From the NCBI GenBank assembly GCA_965267535.1, contig OZ254082.1, positions 2,604,001 through 2,668,000 of the forward strand: a DNA stretch of 64,000 nucleotides, written 5' to 3'. Shown here piece by piece: positions 27,698 through 37,400 of the stretch; the first letter of the stretch is position 1, and every line of letters starts with the position of its first letter. Source of the stretch: CAXBNB01 sp965267535 (GTDB lineage: Bacteria > Bacteroidota > Bacteroidia > Cytophagales > Cyclobacteriaceae). A program made the position numbers and the translations under genes. The notes below the pieces were generated by a model that saw only the letters and a list, made by a program, of their open reading frames with translations, made no database searches and was not told where the DNA came from.

Positions 27698-27939
27698 TAT
27701 CCTCCGCTTACAGGTGGAATCAACACAACCTCATCGCCGGGCTGAATACAATATTCACCAGAAGCGTATTCGTTGTTTACAGCTACAGCCAGAGAAGCCA
27801 GCTTTTCAAAATCGGGATAATCTGCTTTTAGCTTTTCCAGCAACCTACCTACAGTAATATCCGATTCTACGTTTTTTTTGAGTTGGCTGCTGCCCACAAT
27901 ATCGCGTGCTATTCCGTAAGACAATATATCTATTTCCAC
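27697..27939 (-). CDS. moaD: Molybdopterin synthase sulfur carrier subunit MoaD (GTG start preferred)
   Basis: The small ubiquitin-like subunit ends in the required Gly-Gly tail (PPVSGG), which is adenylylated and thiocarboxylated. A longer reading from an ATG at 27990 would add 17 unlikely residues (MPLVHSIYICYLQKNNT) ahead of the conserved first strand VEIDILSYG. A GTG at 27939 gives an 80-residue protein of standard length. A promoter-like element (TTG, 18 bp, TATATTTG, read on the minus strand at 27990-27962) sits inside the longer reading, so its transcript would start below the ATG. Both points favour GTG. moaE follows with a one-base overlap. Confidence 0.88.
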   Translation of the reverse strand: MEIDILSYGIARDIVGSSQLKKNVESDITVGRLLEKLKADYPDFEKLASLAVAVNNEYASGEYCIQPGDEVVLIPPVSGG

Positions 27940-27961
27940 CGTATTGTTTTTTTGTAGATAA

Positions 27962-27990
27962 CAAATATAGATAGAATGAACAAGTGGCAA
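27962..27990 (-). promoter_or_regulatory. Candidate moaDE promoter (Bacteroidota type)
   Basis: On the minus strand, TTG (27990-27988), an 18-bp spacer and TATATTTG (27969-27962) match the Bacteroidota -33/-7 pattern (TTG / TAnnTTTG). Predicted transcription starts near 27956, about 17 bases before the GTG chosen for moaD. Confidence 0.5.
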
Positions 27991-28055
27991 TGCGCAATAG
28001 CAGGATAATAAAACGCAAAAAAAGCATAGAGCTACAATAGCGGCAAATTAATGTG

Positions 28056-28063
28056 TAATTTTG
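28056..28063 (+). promoter_or_regulatory. Possible moaA -7 element
   Basis: TAATTTTG matches TAnnTTTG but no TTG is found at the expected upstream distance. It ends 7 bases before the moaA ATG, so if used the mRNA would be leaderless or nearly so. Confidence 0.25.
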
Positions 28064-28070
28064 AAATACA

Positions 28071-29075
28071 ATGGCTAACCCAGCACCCATACTAACAGAC
28101 AAATGGGGTAGAATAATGAACTACCTGCGTATAGCTGTGACAGATCGTTGCAACCTGAGGTGCTTTTATTGCATGCCGGCCGAAGGCATAAAATACCTGC
28201 CCAAAAAAGAACTCCTCTCCTATGAGGAATTGCTGCGAATAGCTACGGTAAGTGCGCAAATGGGTGTAAACAAGATACGACTGACCGGAGGTGAGCCGTT
28301 CGTACGCAATGGACTTATCGATTTTATCAGCGACCTCAATACGGTCGAGGGTATAGACGCAATTCACCTCACTACAAACGGAGTGCTTACCTTTCCCTAC
28401 CTCGACCGATTGCACAGTGCAGGTGTTCGTTCGGTCAATCTAAGCCTCGATACACTGGATCGTAAACGGTTTGAACAAATTACACGCCGCGATGAATTAC
28501 CAAAAGTCATGCAAACCTTTCACGGTTTGATAGAAAGGAATATAAAGACTAAAATAAATATGGTCGTGATGGACGGCAAAAACACTGACGATATACTACC
28601 CATGCTATCGTTGGCCAAACAGCATGCTGTCGAGGTTCGCTTTATTGAGGAAATGCCTTTTAACGGAGATAAAAATCATCAGGTAACACCACGGTGGAAT
28701 CATCAGAAAATTTTACATCATATAGAAGAACAATATGGTAAGGCAACTCCCATAGCCTCATCGCCGGGAGCTACCGCCAGACTATACAAAATCGACACCT
28801 TTGCCGGCAGTATTGGTATTATACCCGCATTTTCACGTACATTTTGTGACACCTGCAATCGACTGAGAATCACCTCACAGGGAACAATCAAGAGCTGTCT
28901 TTACGACGAAGGAGTGCTCGACCTCAGGCATTACCTACGTAAGGGAGCTACCGACGATGAAATCAAACAACTATTGGCTAAAGCAGTGAACCAAAAGGCA
29001 AAAGATGGTTTTGAAGCTGAAAAGTCAAGATCAAAAAAAGGCATAGAGGAGTCTATGTCAACTATCGGTGGGTAA
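28071..29075 (+). CDS. moaA: GTP 3',8-cyclase MoaA (radical SAM)
   Basis: A 334-residue enzyme that, with MoaC, converts GTP to cyclic pyranopterin monophosphate, the first step of molybdenum cofactor synthesis. The N-terminal radical-SAM cluster is C27-x3-C31-x2-C34 in DRCNLRCFYCMP. The SAM-binding LTGGEPFVR follows, and the second cluster is C259-x2-C262-x13-C276 (CDTCNRLR...SC). The C-terminus ends in Gly-Gly, as required for activity in MoaA homologues. The start is supported by the LTDKWGR-x-x-NYLRIAVTD N-terminus. It is divergent from moaDE; moaC and mobilisation genes are not in the window. Confidence 0.97.
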   Translation: MANPAPILTDKWGRIMNYLRIAVTDRCNLRCFYCMPAEGIKYLPKKELLSYEELLRIATVSAQMGVNKIRLTGGEPFVRNGLIDFISDLNTVEGIDAIHLTTNGVLTFPYLDRLHSAGVRSVNLSLDTLDRKRFEQITRRDELPKVMQTFHGLIERNIKTKINMVVMDGKNTDDILPMLSLAKQHAVEVRFIEEMPFNGDKNHQVTPRWNHQKILHHIEEQYGKATPIASSPGATARLYKIDTFAGSIGIIPAFSRTFCDTCNRLRITSQGTIKSCLYDEGVLDLRHYLRKGATDDEIKQLLAKAVNQKAKDGFEAEKSRSKKGIEESMSTIGG

Positions 29076-29148
29076 GCTGATACTGGGGTAAAGAAACCAA
29101 AAGATCGATAGCAACCCTACCGGCAAAGTTTGTTCAAACAGGAGCAAA

Positions 29149-29406
29149 CTACTCCTTAAAAACTACCTTAAAGTATATAAGCATCAGGCTCATAATGAAG
29201 ATAAAAGCATTGGCAATAATGACCGGCCAGAGCAACAACGAAAAACCGTAGATCAGCCAAATGATGGTACTGGTAAATACGATGATAATCATGTAAATGC
29301 TCAGGTCTTTTACACTTTTGGTTTTCCAGGCTTTCCATACCTGAGGCACAAACGTTACACTACTCAACATGGCTCCTGTGTGCCCGGCTATTTCTATCCA
29401 ATTCAT
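29149..29406 (-). CDS. SemiSWEET-type sugar transporter (PQ-loop)
   Basis: An 85-residue protein with three hydrophobic helices (about residues 8-25, 37-57 and 60-80), the length of bacterial SemiSWEETs. These dimerise into a passive sugar carrier in the inner membrane. The first helix carries the PQ-loop signature FVPQVWKAWKTKS (P21-Q22), and a Lys-Ser-x-x-D-L-S-x-x-M motif follows as in SWEET/MtN3 proteins. It lies downstream of trehalase on the same strand but with a 175-bp gap and its own promoter-like element, so co-transcription is uncertain. Glucose from trehalose is an attractive substrate, but this is inference only. Confidence 0.85.
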   Translation of the reverse strand: MNWIEIAGHTGAMLSSVTFVPQVWKAWKTKSVKDLSIYMIIIVFTSTIIWLIYGFSLLLWPVIIANAFIFIMSLMLIYFKVVFKE

Positions 29407-29422
29407 ATCTCTATAAAAAAAG

Positions 29423-29456
29423 CAAATATAAGTGCATTTATGCCCTACTGCTACAA
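29423..29456 (-). promoter_or_regulatory. Candidate SemiSWEET promoter
   Basis: On the minus strand, TATATTTG (29430-29423) is a full TAnnTTTG match and lies 16 bp before the start codon. The nearest TTG (29456-29454) is 23 bp upstream, slightly long for the -33 element. Confidence 0.4.
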
Positions 29457-29581
29457 AGCATAAAAAGTATTTTTTCGAAACATTATGTGTCTTAAAATCT
29501 CAAAAAGACTGACACTGAGGTGACTTTAGTATGATAGAACAAAAAGGCAATATTAAGGAATGTGTATAGAACTCCCACGCT

Positions 29582-31183
29582 TCAATTTTTGTGGATAGTC
29601 ATGTCATCTATCTTTTTCTCATCGTTCAAAATTTGCTGCAAAGCCAGTGCTACTCCGTGTGTCCAAGCAAAACCGGCCCGGGGCAAATTCACTTCGCTGT
29701 TCTGTAGAGCACTATCCGTTACGTGGTATTTTTCCTGCATTTTGGCGGTAGTACTATACACCTGCTCATTACGACTAAGCCATCTTCTGGCGCCTTCATT
29801 GCCCAGGGAGTAAAATCCATAATGGTACAAACCGTGAATGGTAATCCACTGCAAGGGTGCCCAGCCGTTAGGAGCATCCCATGACAGGCCTGTATCATTC
29901 AAAGTGGTAACAAATCCACCCGATGATAAAAATCGGTTTTCAATATGTCTGACTACTTTTCGCGCCTGAGCTTTTGTAGACAGTCGGAAAAATAACGGGT
30001 ACATCCCCACAAGAGACAATACACCTGTAGGTGCTCCTGCTTTGAAATCATAATCCATAAAGTAGCCCGTTTGCTCATTCCAGAGGTAGCGATGTATAGC
30101 CCGTTTTCTAGCATCAGCTTTTAGCAAAAACAATTTGGACTGCTCTACATCCCCTGCCCAATTATAGGCTTGTGCTATCATCAACTCCAGGTGATACAAC
30201 AACGCATTGAGATCTATTGGAACAATGTCTGTAGTATGAATGCTGCCCGGGTTATTATGATCTTTTAGCCACCTGCTACTGCCATCCCACCCCGATTCTG
30301 CACCTGCACGAATATGCCTATATACCTCATCGCTTAGCTCTGGATCAGATTGTACCAACTCATAGTCAGCTTTATATGCTTCGGGTCGGGGAAAGGCAAG
30401 TTCGCTCCAATACCGATTCAGTACAACGGAATCCTCCAGCCAAACCACTCTTCTGTTGGCCTGTTTATCAGGCGACAATTCATCCTGCCCCTTCATCCAA
30501 AAATCATACTCTTTGGTCATTTGTGGCAAGTAACGCATAAACAAGCTCCTGTCCTGGCTAGCCAGGTGACTTACCATAAGTGAAAAAAAGGGAGGTTGAG
30601 TTCGTCCCAGAAAATAGGTCCTGTTTCCGGATGGAATGTAGCCCAGTGAATCAATCAGAAAAGCAAAATTGTCGACCGTGTTTTGAACCAACTCATGTTC
30701 GCCTGAGGCTGTAAGCCCCAACATAATAAAATAACTTTCCCAGTAATACATTTCACTAAAGCGACCTCCCGAAACTACATAAGGGTAAGGCAAGGAAAGA
30801 AGTGAAGATCTATCGGGCGAGGTGCCGGGAGTATGCGTAAGATGAGTCCATTGGCTACTTATATAATCCTCTAAACCCTCAGCTGTACCCGTGTAGCGAT
30901 TGGCAGGAACGGGTGAGGAAAATGTGAAATTCTCTTTTATCAACTGATTTACAGAAACACTATCAACAGCCTGATTTTCAGATAATTCTACCACTTTAGA
31001 AAGTGGTAATTTTGGAACAGCATCTACAAGAACCTTGGAATCCTCAAAAGCTCCGGATAACTGCACTGACTTAAAAAACTCACTTTGGTAAAAAGTTTCA
31101 TAAGATAAACCCGATGGTGAAGTACAAGCAAACAGCCAAATGCACAAAACGGCTGTGAAGCCTTTTTTTAAAACAGCATACAT
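29582..31183 (-). CDS. Trehalase, GH37 family, putative lipoprotein
   Basis: A 533-residue GH37 enzyme hydrolysing alpha,alpha-trehalose to two glucoses. Both family signatures are present: GGRFSEMYYWESYF (about 139-152) and WDAPNGWAPLQ (about 430-440). The catalytic acid segment ESGWDGSSRW (about 294-303) and the C-terminal base segment EKYHV (about 483) are also intact. The N-terminus is a lipoprotein signal (LCIWLFAC, Cys about 20), so the enzyme should be tethered in the periplasm or at the surface. It is the last gene of the long minus-strand run, 12 bp after the haloperoxidase-like gene. It is the only clear glycosidase in the locus and therefore the best clue to its substrate. The symbol is left blank because both periplasmic and cytoplasmic trehalases belong to this family. 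Confidence 0.95.
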   Translation of the reverse strand: MYAVLKKGFTAVLCIWLFACTSPSGLSYETFYQSEFFKSVQLSGAFEDSKVLVDAVPKLPLSKVVELSENQAVDSVSVNQLIKENFTFSSPVPANRYTGTAEGLEDYISSQWTHLTHTPGTSPDRSSLLSLPYPYVVSGGRFSEMYYWESYFIMLGLTASGEHELVQNTVDNFAFLIDSLGYIPSGNRTYFLGRTQPPFFSLMVSHLASQDRSLFMRYLPQMTKEYDFWMKGQDELSPDKQANRRVVWLEDSVVLNRYWSELAFPRPEAYKADYELVQSDPELSDEVYRHIRAGAESGWDGSSRWLKDHNNPGSIHTTDIVPIDLNALLYHLELMIAQAYNWAGDVEQSKLFLLKADARKRAIHRYLWNEQTGYFMDYDFKAGAPTGVLSLVGMYPLFFRLSTKAQARKVVRHIENRFLSSGGFVTTLNDTGLSWDAPNGWAPLQWITIHGLYHYGFYSLGNEGARRWLSRNEQVYSTTAKMQEKYHVTDSALQNSEVNLPRAGFAWTHGVALALQQILNDEKKIDDMTIHKN

Positions 31184-31195
31184 GCAGACAGGAAT

Positions 31196-32509
31196 TTATT
31201 TTTTTAACTGAATACGGGACACGATAAGTCTACCCAGCTTTCTGCCTTGCGAAACACCGTTTTCTATGGCTGGCATATAATGTATACCACCATACAACCG
31301 GCTAATGGCTGCTTCATCAGATGCTTCTGTAAAGGAGTTGTATTTTCTCACGGGCAGCCCGTACTTTAGCTCCGAATCGTCAGCAAATGGAAAGGGTTCG
31401 CCATAGATGGAGGTAAGTGCTACACCAGCTGCACCGGATATAACACTATGGCCACTGGTATACTCGGGAAAAGGTGGCGTTTGCAAAAGCGGCAGCCAAT
31501 CCTGATCGATGTACTTGTTGATAACCGTTTCAGGACGGATGAGGTTACTTCTGTATTTTTCGTCCCAGCAACTGATAAAGCCGTCGGCGAGGGCAATAGC
31601 CGTAAGCGCATACGTGGCGGCACTTTTCATCAGGTCTGCACCGTCTTTTTCGCAGGCTATCTTAGCTATGCCTATCCAGTGGCCTCCAGGCGTTATTTTT
31701 TTGGTAGCAAACATCGCATGACCGTGAACATTGATTACAAAAGGATTGCAATCCCAGAAACTGGCTATTTCAGATTGCTCCTCGGTCAGGTTTTTACCCA
31801 CATCGTATACCTGCATTACTTCTTTGTAAAACGCACTACCCTCTGTCATATCAAATTTTGTAGGCCGCTCCGGTGTAAACTGGTCAGAAGAGTCTATAAC
31901 AAACGTGCGAATTTTACTCCAATGCGGCTCAATCGCTTCAAAGTAACCCGGAGGTGTAGGTTGCCATCGATCTTCCTGATCGGTAACAGTAAATTTCTGA
32001 AAGGTACGTGTCTCTTTATAGTTGTCTTTGGACGACCATGCCAATATAGCATCAGCCACCTGCTCTGCGTATGCTACACTGTTTTCCAGCACATCGCTAT
32101 CGAGTTCCAATGCCTTGATATTGTTTTTTAACTGCTCCTGATATTCGGTTATTTTATCTTCGGAAAAAATAAGGGCCTTTCCTACCTGCAAAAAGCTATA
32201 CACTGCAGCCACCTCATGATCAATCTGCTTTGTCGGTTTAGGAATACCTCTAAAATCTTTTAGCTGCCCTGCCAGTGAGCGATACGTAGAGTCCTGAAGC
32301 ACTAAAACCTCATAGGCCGCCACACTTGGATAAGCATATATCCTGCTGGCTACCGGAGGTGAAAATATATCGTGCACAATGACATCCGTAAGGTGCTGCA
32401 TAGCATCGTGTAGCACTGCCGGAGCTACTTCTACTTTTTGTTTTTGGGGACTACACGACCCCAGGAGGATCAAGCCTCCACAGATTATCAGATGTATCAG
32501 TCTCTTCAT
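31196..32509 (-). CDS. Vanadium-dependent haloperoxidase-like (PAP2 superfamily) lipoprotein
   Basis: A 437-residue protein with a lipoprotein signal (LILLGSCS). The C-terminal half holds the three motifs of the vanadium haloperoxidase/acid phosphatase fold in order: K-x6-R-P (KYRSNLIRP, about 316-324), a T-S-G-H version of P-S-G-H (about 350), and S-R-x5-H (SRLYGGIH, about 403-410). These residues bind vanadate or phosphate. Family members either oxidise halides with hydrogen peroxide or act as phosphatases, and sequence alone does not separate these. It sits between the EEP-family gene (29-bp gap) and trehalase (12-bp gap). VHPO-like genes next to UnbV/FG-GAP genes occur in other Bacteroidota to my knowledge, without an established role. 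Confidence 0.85.
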   Translation of the reverse strand: MKRLIHLIICGGLILLGSCSPQKQKVEVAPAVLHDAMQHLTDVIVHDIFSPPVASRIYAYPSVAAYEVLVLQDSTYRSLAGQLKDFRGIPKPTKQIDHEVAAVYSFLQVGKALIFSEDKITEYQEQLKNNIKALELDSDVLENSVAYAEQVADAILAWSSKDNYKETRTFQKFTVTDQEDRWQPTPPGYFEAIEPHWSKIRTFVIDSSDQFTPERPTKFDMTEGSAFYKEVMQVYDVGKNLTEEQSEIASFWDCNPFVINVHGHAMFATKKITPGGHWIGIAKIACEKDGADLMKSAATYALTAIALADGFISCWDEKYRSNLIRPETVINKYIDQDWLPLLQTPPFPEYTSGHSVISGAAGVALTSIYGEPFPFADDSELKYGLPVRKYNSFTEASDEAAISRLYGGIHYMPAIENGVSQGRKLGRLIVSRIQLKK

Positions 32510-32538
32510 ATAAATTCTTTTTTTAAGTCTTTTTAATT

Positions 32539-33474
32539 CTAAATATCCAATTCGAAGGTAGTAACGACAATGCCATGATCCGAAGGGTAAGTAACCTGCC
32601 GACCATTAACCTCAAAAGGTTCATTAAAGAAAGCTTTGTAGGTCGCCGACTCCATCGGTTTGAGGTGCTTTCCCTTGCTATAAATGTAGTCAATCCTGTG
32701 GGCATCCTCTTCTCCTTTGGTATGCCATGTTATTCCCTTATGGGTCAACGGGTTGGGGTGTATCGCTCTATAGGTATCAATCAGTCCTATTTGCTCCAGT
32801 GTAGATGAGACGTACCAGGGCACTACCAACCCATTGTGCAAATGCTTCGTGTTTTCGCTCCAGTCGAGGTGAGAAGGTGCATTCATATCCCCACCAAATA
32901 CCATGGGTATAGAATCGGCTTCCGATGCATATTTTTTTAAGATGGGTAGTACCTTTTCAAACATCGCATATTTAGTTTCAGACTTTTCCCATTCCAGCAG
33001 TTCATCTACCGATTTACCCATTGTTTCGGGCTGATCGTGCCAGGGTAAGTAATGAAACCAATTGGAAAAAAATCTCACCCTCTGTCCGTCTATCACAATC
33101 TCTCTGCCTCCCAGGTAAAAAGGATAAGGTGTGTCTATCCTTTCTCCAAAAGGATAGCGCGAAATAATTGACAAATTCACTGATTTGTCATTCAACGGAG
33201 TACCCTCGGGAGCTATCAAATGAAAATGAAACCCCAGCGCATCGGCAATCTTCTTTCCAGAACCATAGGTCTCTACCATGAGTACCACATCGGGATTAAG
33301 CGCACTGATTACAGTAATGGCGTGATCCACACCCTTTTCGATATCATTGGCCCCATGAAAAATATTCCAGGCCATAACTTTTATGCTACGCTGCTGTGCC
33401 TCTACGCCAGAGGCAATAAGCATACTCAATACAACTACTAAAATCCCCTTTATCTTCCCAAATGCGACAGTCAT
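32539..33474 (-). CDS. Endonuclease/exonuclease/phosphatase (EEP) family secreted hydrolase
   Basis: The protein is 311 residues from the ATG at 33474; another ATG at 33495 adds seven residues (MEKKNIN) ahead of the signal peptide. The signal peptide ends near GVEA-QQ. EEP active-site motifs are present in order: MAWNIFHG near the N-terminus, a metal-binding Glu in VLMVETYG, GGDMNAP in the middle, and SDHGIVV at the end. The fold includes DNase I-like nucleases, inositol phosphatases, sphingomyelinases and other phosphodiesterases. Export suggests a nutrient phosphoester substrate, not DNA repair, but the substrate cannot be read from the sequence. It lies in the tight minus-strand operon, 57 bp after the GyrI-like gene (36 bp if the upstream ATG is used). 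Confidence 0.82.
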   Translation of the reverse strand: MTVAFGKIKGILVVVLSMLIASGVEAQQRSIKVMAWNIFHGANDIEKGVDHAITVISALNPDVVLMVETYGSGKKIADALGFHFHLIAPEGTPLNDKSVNLSIISRYPFGERIDTPYPFYLGGREIVIDGQRVRFFSNWFHYLPWHDQPETMGKSVDELLEWEKSETKYAMFEKVLPILKKYASEADSIPMVFGGDMNAPSHLDWSENTKHLHNGLVVPWYVSSTLEQIGLIDTYRAIHPNPLTHKGITWHTKGEEDAHRIDYIYSKGKHLKPMESATYKAFFNEPFEVNGRQVTYPSDHGIVVTTFELDI

Positions 33475-33531
33475 GTTAATATTCTTTTTTTCCATTTTCT
33501 AAAATAACAAAGAATCCAACAGCAAGGCATT

Positions 33532-34425
33532 TTATTTTCTGATTAAAGGCATAAACACCTCAGCTTTCCACTTCTGATCGTCTCTGTCCTGATTAGGATT
33601 AGTATGAAAAAACTCTATCGGGCTGGCTGCTACCTCCCCCCCCTGGGTTTGAGCTTCGTGCAGTAACTCGTACCAGGCACGATCTGAAGTGATATAATTG
33701 CCATAATACTCTGCCTTCAGTGCTTTCACAGGTTCTATCCACTTATAAGCCAGCATAGGATGCTTTGGCAGCTCTTCTTTAAATTGAATGGGAAAAATAA
33801 AATTAAACCAAAGGCTATCCGATTTTTGATCCCATCGGGTTATTTCTACGGCAGGCACACCATCAGGCTGAATATCATGGGTAGTCAAAAACGAACTGAT
33901 CAAACCGTAGTTCTGCATCATCGCCTCGGCTTTCCCCAACTGGGTAGAAACCAAAGGCAGGTAGACTCCATACCTTCGGGTAAGACTATCATAACCTATC
34001 AATTTCACACTGTAATTTTCTAAATGTTCGTTTAACCGGGTGTAAAAGGTTCGCAGTAGGGACTGTGCATCTTCTTCCAGTTGTGTTTTGGTAAATAGCA
34101 CCCGCCATCGGTTTAATAGGGATTTTTGGGGTTCTACTATTTTCACAACTACCCTTGAGGTATTCTTTTTCAGTAAAGAAATATGCCATGCGTAAACATA
34201 GTGCCTGCCATTGACCTGTACTTTCTGCTCCAACTCATCGGGGTACGAGCGCCTTACAAGTGAAGTAGCAGCATTGGACATATCCCAGGTTTTCAAAGTC
34301 TGGCATACTACTCCCGGCAGGGCCTGCACTTCAAATGTTATCCGGTAATCGTCGGGTTTCACAAAAAAATACCACCCTGACACACCAAATAAAATCAATA
34401 GTAATACTGTGATAATTTTTTTCAT
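33532..34425 (-). CDS. Membrane-anchored GyrI-like (effector-binding domain) protein
   Basis: A 297-residue protein with one N-terminal hydrophobic segment (residues 4-20, followed by WYFFVKPDDY). The first half resembles an SRPBCC-like ligand-binding fold. The second half resembles the AraC effector-binding/GyrI-like domain, with E-Y-Y-G-N-Y, an A-W-Y-E-L-L helix, P-I-E-F-F-H-T-N-P and a final E-V-F-M-P-L strand. Such proteins bind small hydrophobic or sugar-like ligands; no catalytic motif is visible. The start ATG overlaps the stop of the preceding FG-GAP gene (ATGA), so translation is coupled. The link to the locus substrate is unknown. Confidence 0.65.
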   Translation of the reverse strand: MKKIITVLLLILFGVSGWYFFVKPDDYRITFEVQALPGVVCQTLKTWDMSNAATSLVRRSYPDELEQKVQVNGRHYVYAWHISLLKKNTSRVVVKIVEPQKSLLNRWRVLFTKTQLEEDAQSLLRTFYTRLNEHLENYSVKLIGYDSLTRRYGVYLPLVSTQLGKAEAMMQNYGLISSFLTTHDIQPDGVPAVEITRWDQKSDSLWFNFIFPIQFKEELPKHPMLAYKWIEPVKALKAEYYGNYITSDRAWYELLHEAQTQGGEVAASPIEFFHTNPNQDRDDQKWKAEVFMPLIRK

Positions 34426-37400
34426 AGCATCAGTTTATACACTTCGGCACTGGCATTGTTTACTGTTACCAGCAGGTATTTTTCGCTTCCATTTTCAAAA
34501 ACGAACATCGCCCTTACGGATTTTCCCGCAAGAGGAATGCCTATCTCATGGCCGGGGAGCAGCACCGAATCACTTTTGATTAATGCCCCTGAAAAACCAT
34601 CATATCGTCCGTGATAGGGTTTTACTCCGAAATAATTACCCGCTGCAAATACTTCTTTTTGCCCATCCGAATCAAAATCGGCCTTGACAAAAGCCATAAT
34701 CGGAGCTACCTGCATGTACTCACCAAAGCGCTGAAATGAAAACTTCCCATTGTTATTTTGCAGGTAGCCGGAAGCCAGAGTATGTACATGGAGGGTTGCT
34801 GCTTTTTTCAGTTGATCCTTACCAAAAATCTGCTCAACTGTCTGACCTGCAAAATCCTGATAGCGGTTGTATTTTTTTCTCAGGTAAACCAACTGTCCGG
34901 CCAATTCATCCAGACCGGCAAGCGTATAGTAATTACCGTTTTTATGGGTAGCCAAAATAGTTTCCGTACTCCCGTTTTGGTCAAAATCGTGGTAATACAT
35001 GACCATAGGATTATCCTCAGAAGCTATAAACTTGGTATTTGTGCCCCAATTTCCCAACACCAAATCATCGTCTCCATCGGCATCTATGTCAAACGGTATA
35101 ACCGCCTGCCAGAGCCCTTTCAGATTGTCGTTTATTACTCCTTCGTCTTTTACCAGCTTACCATTCACATTGGAGTAAAATGTGGGTGCCATCCACTCCC
35201 CTACAACTACCAAATCTAAAAGCCCATCAGCATTGTAATCGTGCCATATCGCATCTGTGACCATCCCTACCTGCTGCCACTGAGAGTCTTGATCTGCCAC
35301 AAAGTTGCCATTGTCATTGATCAAAAGCTGGCATGCAGGGATTTTACCAAAGTCTCCGGTCACTGCCTGGTTGCCTACAAACACATCTATATCTCCATCC
35401 TGATCATAATCGGCTACTGCTATCACCGAGGCATTTTCATAGGCAGCCGGCAATGTAGCAGCCTGCCATTTCCCTTCACTTTGTACAAAATAGCTGTCGA
35501 GCAAGGGGGGCATTGTACCGTAGAAGTCTGCTCCTCCCGAGCCCATAAGAATATCATTTTTACCATTATTGTCAAAATCAGCAATAGCGGCAGCCACATT
35601 TTCTTTTACCGAATCGGCTGTTAATGCGGGAATTTTCACTTCTTCAAATCCGGAATCGGTCTGCAGATAAATTTTATCCGATTGAAATTTTGAACTACCA
35701 AAATATACATCCAACCTACCGTCTCCATTTAAATCCCCCATCGCAGTAGCTGGCCCTCTATCCGACACCTGATACGGCATCAGTGCCTGCCTGTCAAAAT
35801 CTATATAGGGATCTTCCCGATGGCTGAAGTGTATGCCCATATTATCTTTTACTCGCTCGAAATAAATACCCTGAGGCTTGTCAACAGGTGTATAAGCACG
35901 GGCATTTTCCTGTACTACGATCATGCTTTGTTGTGTGGGCACGTCATAAAGCATCTGAATCGAATTGTCTGGCCAGATTATCTTAAGGGAATCAATCTGA
36001 GTCGCTTGCCCCACTCCAAAGTGGAGTACGGGTTCGGATGATGCCTGATACCCACGCACAGTATATAGCTCCTTGTATTGCACTTCTCCCGCATTATAGA
36101 TGTACACTTTAGTACCTATAGCAAAGCTGTTTGGCTTTTTATACCGTGGGTATATTTTGAGGTAGCCTGCTGAAGCATCTGTCTGGTTTTGGTATATACC
36201 TGCTTTATCGTTCACATTGTTTATTACCAGGTCCAGGTCTCCGTCATTGTCCATGTCAGCATAAGCAGTAGCCGTAGCAAACAAAGTTTCCTGAGGCAGG
36301 GCTGCCGACTTATCCTCAAAACCAAGCCCGGGAGCACCCAGAAAAAGATAATTTTGTGCAGCTCCGGAAGGCATCATATCAAGCGCCTGCTGATCTACCA
36401 GCTTAGTAGCCCCGATTTTACCCACTACCTGTTCATTAGACACAAACTTGATATAATCCAGATCGTTGGGTCTTTTGGGTATTCCATTGGAAATAAACAA
36501 ATCCTGCTCCCCATCCTGATTGTAGTCTGCAAAGAGCGCACTCCAGCTCCAATCCGTTGCTGCTATGCCACTCAAAAGCGCTGTTTCAGCAAACAGTGCA
36601 TCACCTTGATTGATATGCAACATATTGCGTGCAAACTGATAGTGATAACCGTACCGATCTGTTCTTAATCTCATAATTTTCACGCCCTCGTCCCCTTCTG
36701 AACTTTTCACTACTTTTTCGTCTTCAGCCAACATATCCAGGCTTAGCAGATCAGGTAATCCGTCATGATTTATATCCGCCACATCATTGCCCATCGAAAA
36801 ACGGGAAGTGTGCCCAAAGTATGTTTTTAGTTTTTCTGAAAACGTGCCATTACCATTGTTCACATAGTAATAGTCGTCTTCGTGAAAATCATTTCCCACA
36901 TAAATATCCGGGAAGCCATCCTGATTGAAATCTGCAACAGCTACTCCCAGTCCGTAACCATTTACCCCTCCAAAAACACCCGCCTCTTCACTCACATCTG
37001 TAAAAACCTGCCCGTCGTTGCGCAGTAGCTTGTCTCCCGTTTCGTAGTTTCTTTTGTGCCGCAGGTTGGCATGCCCAAACGACTCCTGTGTATGCACCGC
37101 ATGATTGAGTAGAAACATATCCAGATCGCCATCTTTGTCATAATCCAAAAAGGCTGCTGACGAACTGTAGGTATCAAAGTCGAGCCCATATTTTGCGGAT
37201 TTTTCAGTAAAGGTCAGATCTCCATTGTTGATAAAGAGTTCGTTGTGCCCGCCTGAACCCCGAATACCTACTACAGCACATACATAAATGTCGAGCAGGC
37301 CATCGCCATTTACATCAGCCATAACTGCTCCTGTATTCCAATCGCTGGCTCCTGCTACTCCTGCCTTATCGGTAATATCCTCAAACTGCAGGTTGCCTTT

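Noticed and set aside
27369..27857. 162-codon plus-strand frame across moaE/moaD
   Set aside because: It is antisense to two clearly recognisable Moa proteins and has no family features.
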